64,000 nt of DNA. Origin: Taenia hydatigena (lineage: Eukaryota > Platyhelminthes > Cestoda > Cyclophyllidea > Taeniidae). The stretch lies in assembly GCA_036345935.2 (NCBI GenBank), contig JADWOT020000006.1, positions 20,124,519 to 20,188,518 on the forward strand. Direction: 5' to 3'. The notes beneath the pieces are model-generated. The model was given only the letters and a program-made list of their open reading frames with translations. It was not told the DNA's origin and made no database searches. Position 1 is the first letter of the stretch, and every line of letters begins with the position of its first letter. Both the position numbers and the translations under genes were made by a program. Of this stretch, positions 1-11,083 are shown in pieces.

Positions 1-1039
1 CGTTGTCGCTGGGGTTGCAAGTGGGTAGCATTGGTGGTTGGCAGTAACGATCTGCATAGGCAGAAGTTGACGTTGAACATGCTACTAATAGGGTAATAGT
101 GTCTGTCTAGTGGTTCTTGATTATTACCAAGCCGCTTGGACGAGCGTTTTCTGCGACTTTATTGTTTTGATTGCTGGCAGCTGTGTGAAAAGAAGAAGAA
201 GAAGAAGAAGCCATCTAGAGGCATTTGCCCTCGGAATGGTGCATCTCTTGTGGAACCATTTCTGCTAACTTCCAATTCTCTTCCCAATCGTTAATAGTCG
301 TGTAGAGCTAAAACTTTTCACTCATCTTTGCCTTTTGAATGCACCAGCTAGTGAATGAAAAGTTGTCAAAAGTTGTGGCAAATATTTGTAAAATGGTTTT
401 GTGGAATGCAAATGCGAATGTGAGAGAAACAGTGAGGCGTAACAGGCACGCAATTGCTTATCGCACGAAGACTGTCGTGATTGGCTCTTCTCGAAGTAAT
501 TCTCATTCATCCTGAAGCTGCACGTGGTTGGCTATGTATGGAGGTGATCGTATGTGGGTGATAAATATCCACATTGATCTAAATGACGACCTTCAAGGGG
601 AAGACGCGAAGTACTGGTTGGCTAATGAAGCTGAGGGCAATACTCGGCTGTCGACTTCGAGGCGAGTGTATTCTGGTCAGAAGGGGAAGTAGATTGGGGA
701 AACAGCTCTTATGTTGCCAAAAGCATGTAAATGGTTCGGAGAATTAATAGCGCATTTGTGCAACCCTTATTGGAGTGTTTGAAAAGGTGAAGATGCTTAT
801 GCTAAGCTACTTCATTGTTGGTAATAACTGTGCTGAGCGAAGCCTTGTACTTGCTGAATAGAATGGAATGGACCACATGAAGACGTGGGAGAGGAAATAA
901 GGTTTGGTTCTGCGATTCCTCCATCAATTGTTTGGTCTGCTTCGATAGTGAAAGTCGTAGAAGAAGACCGCGTGTATAGCATCACATTGTCGGCAACCTT
1001 TGTAACTGAAAGGCCTTTCTTCTTGGTGATCTTCTTCAG
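1..1039. other. Intronic 5' region of receptor-PTP copy 1, no exon recognised
   Basis: In the other two copies an upstream exon lies just beyond this stretch, and its phase matches the exon that begins at 1040, so this interval is most likely one intron. It holds an AAG microsatellite at about 188-210, which is shorter in the third copy (about 47078-47094). I see no convincing exon on either strand. Confidence 0.5.
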
Positions 1040-4000
1040 TTCCCGACCAACCACTATTGGTGGCCATCTCGACCACGTCATTGGTGATGCAGTGGAGTGT
1101 CTCGATCGCCTCCAACTCCCGATTCTTAGTCGAACTGTACCGTGATGCGGACCTGGTGGAGCGGTGTTTTTTGCCGCCCAGTGTGCGTCAGTACATCTTC
1201 CAGAGGTTGCAGCCATTCACTCTCTACTCCGCCGATCTGGCTGTCTGCACTGGCACAGAGTGTGGTCCGACCTCCGCCATGGCTTTTGCAGCCACCTGGC
1301 CCGACAGTAAGTGCGCGATTGCTTGTTGGCCTGCAACTAGACAGTAGGAATTATTGTTCAGTAGAGTAGAATTAGGCTGGAGGCGATTAAGCGCGAAGGT
1401 GAACGGCGTACGATGTTTTCATATTGTTTCCATGACGTATTGGCTCAAGGCGTTGGGCTCCCAATTATGACGAATGCAGGTCGTCCTAGGTGGATGCATT
1501 GAGTGGTCATTGTCGAATGAAGTGCTAAATCCAACCCTAAATTGAAGAGGAGTTTGGTGTATCGCACATTATGCGTAAGTTGTAGCTACTGCCACCTTTT
1601 GCTTCCGACGTGACGTGAGTCCAAAGACCTCGATTTTCTTATTTGAGTGTGGACCCGATTTTCATTTGGTGTAAGAGGAAATGTGATAATTTTGCTGCCT
1701 ACCTTACGGATGCTTATTTGTTCTGCTTTTTGGAGTGCTGTACAGGCGTTGTTTGAAAATAGGCGGGAGATCAGGATATCTCTGAGACACTGAAGGCAAC
1801 AGCCCTTCTGTTATCAAGTAGTGAGGCTACGAAGAAGGCGTAATTTACTTGGCTTTGCTATATGTCCTGGGTAAATGTCATCATTCCTCTGAGTAACTTT
1901 AAAACGTCAGCTGTATTGGTATTGCTCTTTGGTGCAATGGAAGCGATTGAAGCGATCTCACATCCACTGGGTAATTTTACTTGTGGGAGATGCTCTGGCA
2001 GACTAGCGCAGAAGTAGACCATTTCAGCTCATATGGAAGGGATGGTGATGAAGTAGAACGATCTTCGTTCGCCATAAATGAAGTGCTTTCATGTGTTTAA
2101 CAAACAGCACCCAGTTCTCCACGGGGGGTGAAGGCCCGACCTTGGGCCTACAATTCTTTGGAAGTTACCTGGAGTCCACCCGCTTCCCCCAATGGTCAGA
2201 TCGAAGGTTATGTGGCTGTCACAGTGCAACCCTACCGTGAGTGCTACACTGATAACCTGCAATACCGTCGATGCTATATCCACGATTTGCCCGCTAACAT
2301 AACTCTGGATGTGCACGTTTGTGCTTGCAACCTCCCCAACGCCCAACAGCAAGGTGGTGGCTGTGGCTCTTTCTCGAATGTGACCGTCGCAAAGATGTGG
2401 AACGGAGGTTAATGCGATTGCTTTGGCTGGTTAAAATGAGCGTGTCAATTGATTGACGTGAGTGGACTGTTCTGGATCGTGTTTCAGGACTGGACGAAGA
2501 ACTCATGGTGGCACTGGCTGCAGACAACTTTACGAATGAAGGCATTGAGACTGAATCTACCAAGTCCATTGCGCTTTTTCTGCCACTCTCGCTTATATCG
2601 ATGTCGGCGACAGGACCAATGAATAATATCAGCCTCGTAGTGCAAATGGCTCGCTATTATGAAGGTCCGGAGAGCCCTGTACTCGTTCTGTACGATAGTT
2701 ACCCCTATGATGATGGCGTCTTTCACAACCATCCGATCATGGACGTAAGTGAGGTCCACAGTTGCACACTGAACAGCATGGGTGGTGTCTTGGTCCACCT
2801 TCTATTGTAAAATCATTCTCATCCTCCGCAACAGCCTTATAGAAGTCGCGGAGTGAACGAGGGTTGGGAGGTGCTAGTGAGTGGAGATGAGGGGAGCATG
2901 GAGGCGGAATCCCTACGCGACTGTCTGTTCGTGCTGGGTGACGGGACAGGGTTTCCCCGCAACAGTCACTACTTCAATGGTCCGCTCGACTCCAGCACCA
3001 AATATGCGTATGACCTGTTCACTTAATTGGTTTGAGTACATAGTGTGTATTGTGTTAATTACGGTGCTGTTTCCTCCTCACAGGGTCAGGTTGAGGCTGT
3101 ACTCACCACTTGGCTATGCTACGACGCGTCCGGTTTATTTACAAACTGCTGGTGGGTAAATTTCTCCAAACAATCCTACGACTCTTCAAGTGGAGGTGTA
3201 GTAGCAGGGAGTCCTTTCAGTAGCTGATTGTTTGAAGTGCCATGTGCTTAGAGCAAATGCATCATCATTCTTATTGCGCTACAAGCATATTTTGGCACAT
3301 TCGAGTGTGTGTGTGTGTGTAAGTGTGGAGCTGTTTGTAATCGCATTCTTTGCCCCTTAGATGTGCCAATATATACGTCAATGGTGATAGGGATTCCCAT
3401 GGGGGCAGTCGTGTTGCTTACGATGGGCTTCACACTGTACAGGCGTCTTCGCCTCAAATGGATGCAGTCGCAAATTCCACTGGAATTAGAAGAATATCAG
3501 TAGGCTCCTATTCGATGCTTTGCGTGTGAGAGACTCAAAGATAGGCTTAGTGAAGATAAGTAGATGCGATCCTCAACTTTGAAGCAACTTTGTTTTCCAA
3601 TAGCTTCATTTTATTTATTCCGAAGGTGCGGCACCGGTAAAGTACATGTTCTCTCATCGGTGTGTTTAGAAGCAAGCTTATTGTGTCCATGTTTGTTGAT
3701 TGTTTTTTACATTTGTTGATTGGACATTTTTTGGGAGTGGGGGATGTATGAGGAGTGTAATGTCTTTCTTGTCATTTTAGCGAACTTTATAAACGCAACC
3801 CTCCGAGGTAAATGACGTTGCTTTACTTGAATGTCTGCCTGTGAATGGGATTTAAACAGCATTCCTTGGTAGCAGCATGCGCTGTAGAATGGCATCTTGT
3901 TTCTTAGTATTTTATCGTGTGATTAAAATGCAGATAAGGTTGGCGAGTATCCCCAATCTTATCTGTAGTCGCAATAAGACATGCCATTATAGGGGTCTAA

Positions 4001-7000
4001 AAGATTGTAAGCGTGCACAAGAGTAGTGAGGCTATATTCCATCAGATAAAATGACTTCTCGAGTATTTGTGATGTTTTGTTTTCTTTCTCTTTCTAGACA
4101 TGTAAAATTTAGTGTCTCCTACATTCACCCGGGAGAATTGCTGCAAACTAAAATGTAAGTTGATGCAGCAAGGTGGTGTATGGGGAGGGGGCTGGAAGTG
4201 TACGTAGAGTGTTTTGTTGCTTAACTTTCAGCGTTTCGCCGGTGGACATAGGGGATTTCAATGCCTACGTGTTCTGTCTGCTCAATGGACCGGACCGCAG
4301 TTTGAACATTCAATATCGAGTAAGGCCACCATTGGTTGGAGAGACAACCAATTGGCACTGAGTAGGAAGTTGATTGGAGTTTCCAATAATGGTAGTCCTT
4401 TTTCATTGGATAGTGTGGCGTGAGTAGACAGACCTAAACAAGTACCGCAGAAGGGTAACTGGGTGTAAGTGTCCCAGTCGAGCATGTGCAGGTAATCAAG
4501 TAGCTGCATGTGTTTGTAGGAGGTGAAACCTTGCTCACCGAGACACGGGCCAAGTGCGCATTTCACAGTCCGGTGCTATTCACGTTTGTTTCAATGCCAC
4601 CAGATTTGGGTGAGGTTGATGGGTGTAATGAATGTTTGCTTAGCCAAAGTGCAATGTCGAGGATCGTCTCCACTTGCAAGGTGGCATGTTGCACTTTCGT
4701 AGCCTGCTTGAGGAGAGTGAGAAAGGCATTGTTTTTTGCCACGGTGTGTGAGATTCATTTGCCCATTGCTTTAGCACATTCAACATTTCGAATGTGAAGA
4801 AGTAACTGGCTTTGGATCAGGATCATTGTAGTATCTCTTGTTGTCTAGAAACGCAAATTGTCTGTTTGCTGCATTACTTGGTGTTGCAGCAATTTATGCT
4901 GCAGAACGTCACACATGTGAGCCTGGGGGTCTTATTTACGAGAAATGGTTCGTCACACATGTGCTGGGGTGTGACCTAATAGAAACTAGTCCGAACCGAG
5001 TGCTGATTTTCGCAATTCAACCTTAAGCGTTATTGTAGGTGCCAGAGAGTGGAACTTCAAATGTTGTTTAAATACAGCTTGCTACTTCCACTGCTGTTTT
5101 ATCAGACTCTGAAAGTGTGTAAGGACTCCTTGCCAAAAGATGGAAGATCAAGTAAGAATAAGGAGGTGACACATTTGAGGCATGTGCTTCTCTGAATAAC
5201 CTCTCGTGCAGGCAGGAGATGTCCTACGTTTATTTGTTTATTGAGGTAAAAGCTTGCAATAGTTAAGAATGGACGTGAATTCTTTTGGGTTATTTGCGGG
5301 ATTAGCTTGCGCTAGACTTTTAGAACTTCTCATGCATGCTGGTTACACAGGTGGAGGCTTGTGTTGCTCTATTTCATTCTCAAATGCAAATGCATTCTCG
5401 ACGTATTTTAGCTTCTCCATGTGATGATCAATCAACAGGCGAATCGTTTCCAACTGACCTCAAAGATAGCTGATCTGCTTGCGGGCAAATTAAAGCATCT
5501 ACCACCTTGTGCGCTCCTTCCTTACTTCTTTCACCCACTGTAATAGCATGTTGTTTTGAATGTGGAAAGCGTTTGACCTTGACCGAGCAGCCAACTAATA
5601 AGTGGAGTAAAGCTTTGATTATTTCCGTCTTTGCAGATGATCAGTCCGTTGTGTTGCTGGGAGTATCCTGGATGCAACTTGTAGGAGCTCCAACATCTCG
5701 GAATGACGTGGTAACTTTATTGTCACGAGTTCCTATGCTACTTCAATCGACAATTCAGTAGGGGTTGTCCTCGTGTAATGTGCTGTCCTTACCACGTCCT
5801 TTGATTAGCGAAATGAACAGTGAGTGTGCGCTTTCAGAGGGATATCACCACGACAGCAGTCTTCATCGACGCAAGCTACGTGTGCGCGCCAGACTACGAG
5901 AGGCAGTCGGGCAGCGCTCGCGTTGCACCCAACCATCGACATCCCGATTTCATCATTGCCACATCGCCGACACGCAGCACTGTGGGTGATTTTCTCTTCA
6001 TGCTGGTGCGACAGCGTGTTAAACTGCTAATCATGCTGGATGAGTGAGTTCGTCTTTCTACCATCATGCAGCCGTGTTTTCTTAGTCACCAGCTCGCTAA
6101 CAGTAGGCAATTGACAGTGCTTTGATGGTGGTGAGCAGACAACCTGTGAGTTGAAGAAGGGGAAACGTTATGTTTTGAGTGAACGTCAAGTGGGTGGAGA
6201 AGTGGAGTAGAGAAAGTCGACTTTACAGTAAATTAATGCAAACGCCTCTGGGTTTGATGCGACGTGGAAGCGGAGGATCTCAACCAATGTCTACTTTATT
6301 AGAAGGACCAGATGTGTAGGGGGCTGCGCCTCTTGTCTGAGTCAGCATAGCGAATGGCAGGTCACACTAGACACTTGGGCATGTTCGTGACACACTTGAT
6401 CCACTCCAGAAGGGAACATTGGTTTGCGTTTTCACTTAACCGGAGGCACCTTTGGGATTGGTTTAGCTTGCGAATGGTGAATGAAAGTGCTGTGACATCG
6501 ATGGTTGTGGACGGAGAAGAGGAGGACTGTGCTGCAACGGTTTCCTACTGGCCAGATGGGAACACCGACGGCGGTGATGGAATAGTGGAGATGGGAAACT
6601 TCTTCTCGACATACCACGTCTGTCAGGTGGCGCGACATGCTGAGAAGCGCACGCATGACTGCTGTCGTCGAATGCTCTCTGTCACTCCTGTGGATGTCAT
6701 GCAGGTGCGTTTGGGAAAGAACGACTGTTTGAACGTTCACACACCCACCTCAGATCCACGAATTTAATCATTCATCTAGTTGTCAGAAGACATTCTCATT
6801 GAGGTGCAACTTGGCCATTTAACAGTGAAGCAACGCAGGTCGACGAGAAGACTGGAGGTTGTTTCAAGCCTGTTTTTGTTATTGGGTGACTAGAGTATAG
6901 AGCGACACTAAAGTATTGTCAAATGTATTGGCGATCATGTTTCTGACTTGCTGAAAACTACTTAAGTGGAGGATTCGAGTACAAAATTGTGTGCTATTTG

Positions 7001-7904
7001 AAACTCGCATGCTTCTTTGGATTAGCAAAATTTGTACATGATGAAGCATGGATTGTTCACCCTGTTCAATTTACACGTAGCCTTGGCCACTCGTCCAGCT
7101 CCACTTCACCGGTTGGTCACGACATGGTGTTCCGCGTGTGGACATTTTCTATCACTTCGTCATCAAATGCTTGAAGTATCTCGACGAATTTCCCGTTGGT
7201 AGCGATTACGGTCCACCGACAGTCCACTCCAGGTGAGAACCAATCGGCGACGCAGTTGAGTCCCAACAGATTTTAAAAGTGTCAATGAACTCACTGCAGT
7301 GCCTTTGGGCATTGTGTTTTGGGGAGCGAAGTAGAGTAAGTGGTGGATGGGAATGAGTTGGGAAAACTCTACGTCATTGAACGATCACATTTCTGTTGGT
7401 AGTAGAAAGACCACCCGCACGCTTGCTTCTGATTGATTGTCAAGGCTAGCAGCACCCTTATTTGAAGTGTTAGTTACTTATGCCTAGACGGTCTCAGTTT
7501 CATCGTTAGATGGTGGTATTGTAGGCCTAATGACGGGAGAGCAGGCACCTTTGTTTGTGCTGCGGTGCTACTTAAGCAATTACGAAGTGGATCGCAGAAT
7601 GTGGACGTGTTCGGGACTGTTTTGGCACTGAGCAAATATCGGCCTGGTATCATCACCTCACAGGCGAGTTCACTTGTCTCGTTTATGCACAAGGCTTAAG
7701 AAGCGCGTTAATCCTGCGTTGTGGATGATGAGTGAGATTGGGTTTGATGCCTTGCTGCAAGACAGTCATTTGGAGTGGAGGCCAAAGCTGGCCAAAACAC
7801 CACCTTCTTTCTTGTAGGAACAATTGCAATTCCTCTACCTTTTCGTCCAGTACTGCATCGACTTGGAAAACTTGTTGCCACAATCGGAAGACGAAGAGCA
7901 GTGA
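1040..7904 (+). CDS. Receptor-type protein tyrosine phosphatase, single divergent PTP domain (copy 1, 5' end outside window)
   Basis: The exon model is 1040-1306, 2108-2407, 2488-2744, 2835-3007, 3084-3151, 3361-3499, 4232-4319, 4520-4609, 5591-5710, 5838-6043, 6467-6704, 7081-7232, 7510-7663 and 7818-7904. All junctions keep phase and the model gives 779 residues. Exons 1-2 read as fibronectin type III domains (TSLVMQW; SLEVTWSPP). Exons 3-5 match the membrane-proximal ectodomain of R3-class RPTPs (YFNGPL, then VRLRLYSPLGYA across a splice). Exon 6 has a membrane helix (MVIGIPMGAVVLLTMGFTLY) followed by basic residues. Exons 7-14 form one PTP domain: DDQSVVLL stands in for the YDxSRV motif, then FIDASYV, TVGDFLFML, the WPD loop as WSRHGVP, the P-loop as YCRPNDGRAG, VDVFGTV and EQLQFLY. 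A single intracellular PTP domain with FN3 repeats is the R3 arrangement (PTPRB/PTPRJ/Ptp10D-like). The lost WPD Asp suggests weak or no catalysis. Exon 8 is the least certain. Confidence 0.8.
6064..6244 (+). repeat. About 180-bp interspersed repeat in a receptor-PTP intron
   Basis: This intronic stretch of the receptor-PTP gene recurs, diverged and inverted, at 10295-10497, where it directly abuts the broken Wee1-like fragment. The copies share a core around GACAGTGCTTTGATGGTGG and end at TTAATGCAAACG. Block duplication adds further copies at 25886-26088, 30139-30319, 52922-53102 and 58413-58615. I find no coding signal or terminal repeats, so its class is unknown. Confidence 0.7.
7664..7817 (+). 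other. GC-AG intron between the last two receptor-PTP exons
   Basis: The P-loop exon ends CAG and is followed by GCGAGT rather than GT. The next exon begins after TTTCTTGTAG at 7818. Joining at this point gives RPGIITSQ-EQLQFLY, which lines up with the conserved Q-loop region of PTP domains in phase 0. No nearby GT donor gives the same join. GC-AG introns are a known minor class spliced by the U2 spliceosome. The same donor is present in inverted copy 2 (its intron is 28566-28719). Confidence 0.7.
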
Positions 7905-8620
7905 TTTGGTGCGCAAGGAATCAGAAGTAATTACTGTGAAATCGGTTCATTGCAACGACATGAGAGTGGGGAGGAGGAAGCGGATGTTTGATGCATTGAG
8001 ATGCAGTGATGCCTACTTCGCCTTTTAACCATCCACGGTGCTTTTTGTCTGTTTCATCCACATAACACACCGAGCAAGTGGTAGTTTGTGGTGGTTGCAC
8101 AACAGAGTGCCCTTTGTGAGTGGCTGCATCTTTGATGGTCACTGCAGTGTGCATTGTGCATGCACCATGCAATTTTTGGTTATGTTTTTTTGGTTTTGCC
8201 AGATTGCCAAATTTTCTCACGAAGACCAGGACCAAATCCAGGAGAGCTTGTTTGACACCTTTGCAGAAGTGGCCTTTCCACGAATGCACCTGTGCTTGAC
8301 TGTGCATAATACTAATCGTGTCTTGGCTTCAGTGTGTATTCTCCTCTTTGCTCGAAAGCAATCCAAGGTAGTGAAGACTCATCGAGTAGATACACTCATT
8401 TCTATAAATCCAATCGGCGAATGTGGAAGCTGGAGTGCTCTAAGGCGAGAAATCAAGCCGCCAGCATTCGTTGGAAACTGGGACATAGATGGATTGCCTA
8501 ATGTTGAGATGCCACATCGGCATAACATTAGTCTTTTCTTGATAGACTTATAAGGAGACAAGGTCTTGTGAGCAGAAGGCCTTTAGTAGGGGGAAGGACA
8601 CATAGGAAATATAGACGCTA

Positions 8621-8626
8621 AATAAA
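8621..8626 (+). promoter_or_regulatory. AATAAA poly(A) signal, probable receptor-PTP 3' end
   Basis: This is the first canonical AATAAA I find downstream of the receptor-PTP stop codon on the same strand. The inverted copy carries it as TTTATT at 27757-27762. Confidence 0.45.
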
Positions 8627-8839
8627 TTCTCCTTCGGCGAATGGATCCGTAGAAATGGAAAGGACTCAAACGGATTTGTCTTCGTTGCTCAGATTGCAGC
8701 AGAGTCAGGCAGGAGGGAGACAACAGACAAGGCGTGAATTCACCTCAAGCGCTAAATGATGAAGGACACAGTGAACAAATCGACACGTCCAATCCACCCA
8801 TTCTTAGTTTTCTGTACTTTTGATTTGCTTGCATGTATA

Positions 8840-9065
8840 TTTCGAAGGAAAAGCGTTTATTGAACACGGATCTTGTAAGGAAGGCGTCGCCACAAATGCT
8901 GGGGTGAACGAGTGTCCTCAACGCACATCACAAATCTCCATTAGTCATTCCCTACACACCGCCTGTGTAAGCATCGTTAATCACTTAGTCGGTTGGTGAG
9001 TAACACTAGGTGAGGTGGCTGATCGCATCTCCTTGCAGGTTTCCTTTCCTCGTCAAATCATCGCA
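8840..9065 (+). repeat. About 230-bp repeat with a conserved short reading frame
   Basis: The segment is a diverged copy of 25487-25705 (+), of which 10678-10896 is the inverted partner. Both forms read open for about 48 codons: one contains KALIEHESCNEGVV and the other KAFIEHGSCKEGVA. They end with similar splice-like TTGCAG sequences. Block duplication adds copies near 27318-27543 (-), 58014-58232 (+) and 59780-60000 (-); a further copy at about 60404-60640 (+) has lost the frame. The family is unknown; it may be a remnant of an upstream exon of the Wee1-like locus. Confidence 0.55.
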
Positions 9066-9258
9066 TTCACTTGCACCAGAAGGCATACCTGAGCTTTCGG
9101 ATATGCTTCCCAAATGCGCTTGCGCTAAGGCAGTATGAGCAACCCTTAGTCTAGAAGAGATCCAAGTATGCTTTCGCTGTGGAGTCATAATACGCTCGCC
9201 TCTTTCTCACCGCTCTAATAGGCTGTATTTCCACTAAAGTCGCCATCCACTGTCACCA

Positions 9259-10296
9259 ATGCAGTGCCCCGCATCCTCTCGGTGGATGCAGAAGGAATAT
9301 GCACCCATATTCGACGAACAGAAGGGCTACTGGCATGACGCAGGTGACCAACCGGGTCAGCCTTACTCAAGAACGTAAGTTAAACAAACAACACACGTAT
9401 TGCAGTGTGGATTGCGTCAGTATCAACTGTGTGCGTTACAGTGCAGAGGTGGCTGGCGCCTCCAGTGAAAGTCGGATTCGTAGCATGCTTCAAAAGGCTA
9501 ATATTCATTCAATATCGTTGGCGGGCAACGTGTGGTAAAAACAAAAAAAAAAGCTTCGCACCAATCGAAACAAAACCGGCATCACAAACTGGCAGACAGT
9601 AAAAGTGAAGAACTTTTAATAAAAATGAACACTACACAAAATAACAAATGGGTGGTATTTTGTTGTGGTACGGTTCTCTCTACGTGATGTTTGTTCCAAC
9701 GAAGCAGGAGAACAAGTGATTTGCATCCTGTGGAATGTTCGAGTGTGACGCGTCGGAGTGTGATTCCGTCTCGAGGTCACCTCGTGGCGTTGAGACCAGA
9801 CGTTGTGGGTCGTTTAGGAAGCGGTGGATGAGAAGTTTTGTGGACGCCTCCAGATCAGACAAAACCCACCGCATCAGAGCGTTAGGGAGGAGGCTACCTT
9901 AGGCTGACTCCGCATTGAAGACATACTTGGACTTTTGTCTAAGCTTTGCGGACGACGTGACCAGAGGTTCACTTATCCTGCTTCAACAAGAGCAGATTGC
10001 CCAAAGATTGTCTGCGAGCTCCAGTATGCTTTTTGGTGGAAGTGAATACAATGAGCTTGCGACGAGAAGAAAACAGCGAGGAGATGCGTTGAGCAACACC
10101 GTCGTTGGTGCAGATGCAGTCGCGCAATCGTTACGCTCGTGTGTACTGTGATGAGGAGGCGAGAAATGCGGACTTGGTGGATGACGCGCGGTTGTCCAAT
10201 GGATCGAGGTGGGTTGGCTCACACTCCTTCTTTCATCCATCTGCTTTAGCCTCGTGAAGGTGTACTCGACGCTGCATGAGTTGTGTCGGACAGACG
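9259..10296 (+). pseudogene. 5' fragment of Wee1-like gene (copy A), broken
   Basis: This stretch is homologous to 60837-62023, the 5' half of the complete Wee1-like gene. The first two exons are 9259-9374 and 9406-9538, with a 31-nt intron between them. The following large exon is degenerate: it has in-frame TGA and TAG codons where the complete copy is open, and lacks about 88 nt near 10100. Homology stops at 10296, just inside the kinase domain (after CGGACAGACG), and runs straight into the 180-bp repeat. The first two exons still read as an uninterrupted 82-residue frame that ends at TAA 9536-9538 and is followed by AATAAA at 9618-9623, so a short transcript is conceivable. Without the kinase domain it cannot do the work of Wee1. 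Confidence 0.65.
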
Positions 10297-11083
10297 TTTG
10301 CATTAATTTACCGTAAAGTCGACTTCCTCTAAGCCACTTCTCCATCCACTTGATATTCACCCAAATCGAAGCGTTGTTTCATGTGACTCCGTTTCCCCTT
10401 CTCCAACTCACAGGTTCTCTGCTCACCACCATCAAAGCACTGTCAATTGCCTACTGTTAGCAAGCCGATGAGTAAGAAAACATGGTTGCATGATGCGCTG
10501 TATTTCTTCTGACCTTGAGGCGTCAACAGAGCTTTTCCTCCGCCTTTTCCAAAACGACCCACCACGTCTGAGTCCACCTTAACTGGCGTATGGTCAATGC
10601 ATGGTTCATCACCGAATGTTGGCATAAGGTGACCAGTGGCTGCAACTACGCGAGATATTGCAGACGCAGCCTCAGACGCCAATGCAATGATGTGGCGATG
10701 AAAGGAAAGCTGCAAGGAAAGGCAATCAGCCACCTCACTTAGTGTTTCCTACTAATCGTCTAAGTGTTTGAGGATGCTTATATAGGCGATGGTTACGGAA
10801 TGATTAGTAGAGATCAGTGATGCACGTTCAGAACTCTCGTCCATCTCAGCATTTCTGACTACGCCTTCGTTACGAGATTCGTGTTCAATGAGGGCTTTTC
10901 TTGCTGAGTATACGTGCAAGCAACCAGGAAGTAGGGAAAGGGTTGTGGATAGATGAAGGAGGGAGAAAAGGCAGGTGGTGGGACGCGAGACATTCGGACG
11001 CACCAAAGGTCGTCAATTCGTACGACAGATGCCACTGTGAATGCATTGGCCATCGTTCTGACATCTGCGCATAGAAGTGACAC
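10297..11083. repeat. Distal part of inverted block A: repeats, no gene recognised
   Basis: It contains the inverted 180-bp repeat (10295-10497) and an inverted 230-bp repeat (about 10678-10896). A minus-strand frame at 10443-10733 includes a GRFGKGGGKALL segment that, at DNA level, resembles the Wee1-like exon around 61410-61510, so this looks like an older duplicate of that locus. The near-identical inverted match to 25300-26086 ends at 11083. Confidence 0.5.

Larger units (their letters stand above)
7905..9258. other. Receptor-PTP 3' flank with unassigned ORF and poly(A) signal
   Basis: After the receptor-PTP stop (7902-7904) there is an open frame at 8038-8553 (171 codons, +) ending shortly before an AATAAA at 8621-8626. 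I do not recognise the translation. The simplest reading is that this whole stretch is the 3' UTR of the receptor-PTP and the frame is incidental, but a separate short exon cannot be excluded. The same frame is intact in inverted copy 2 (27830-28345). From about 8840 to 9065 lies a 230-bp repeat, diverged from the one near 25487-25705. Confidence 0.4.
1..11083 (+). repeat. Inverted repeat I, left arm (block A)
   Basis: Position x in this arm matches position 36383-x on the opposite strand, with only scattered single-base differences visible by eye. The symmetry holds without length change across the whole receptor-PTP gene and the Wee1-like fragment. It fails at 11083, where the two flanks become unrelated. 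The arm may extend left of the window. Confidence 0.9.

Noticed and set aside
885..1145. Open frames on both strands overlapping the first FN3 exon (86 and 134 codons)
   Set aside because: They are shadows of the FN3 exon in other frames; only the frame with TSLVMQW has domain similarity and correct splice phases.
6354..6466. Upstream extension of the PTP exon frame to the ATG at 6354
   Set aside because: The TTTAG acceptor at 6466 joins the previous exon in phase and gives MLDDLRMV, which fits the PTP domain; the extension interrupts it.
7921..8307. 128-codon minus-strand frame in the receptor-PTP 3' flank
   Set aside because: It is opposite another long frame, has no recognisable domain, and is probably in the 3' UTR.
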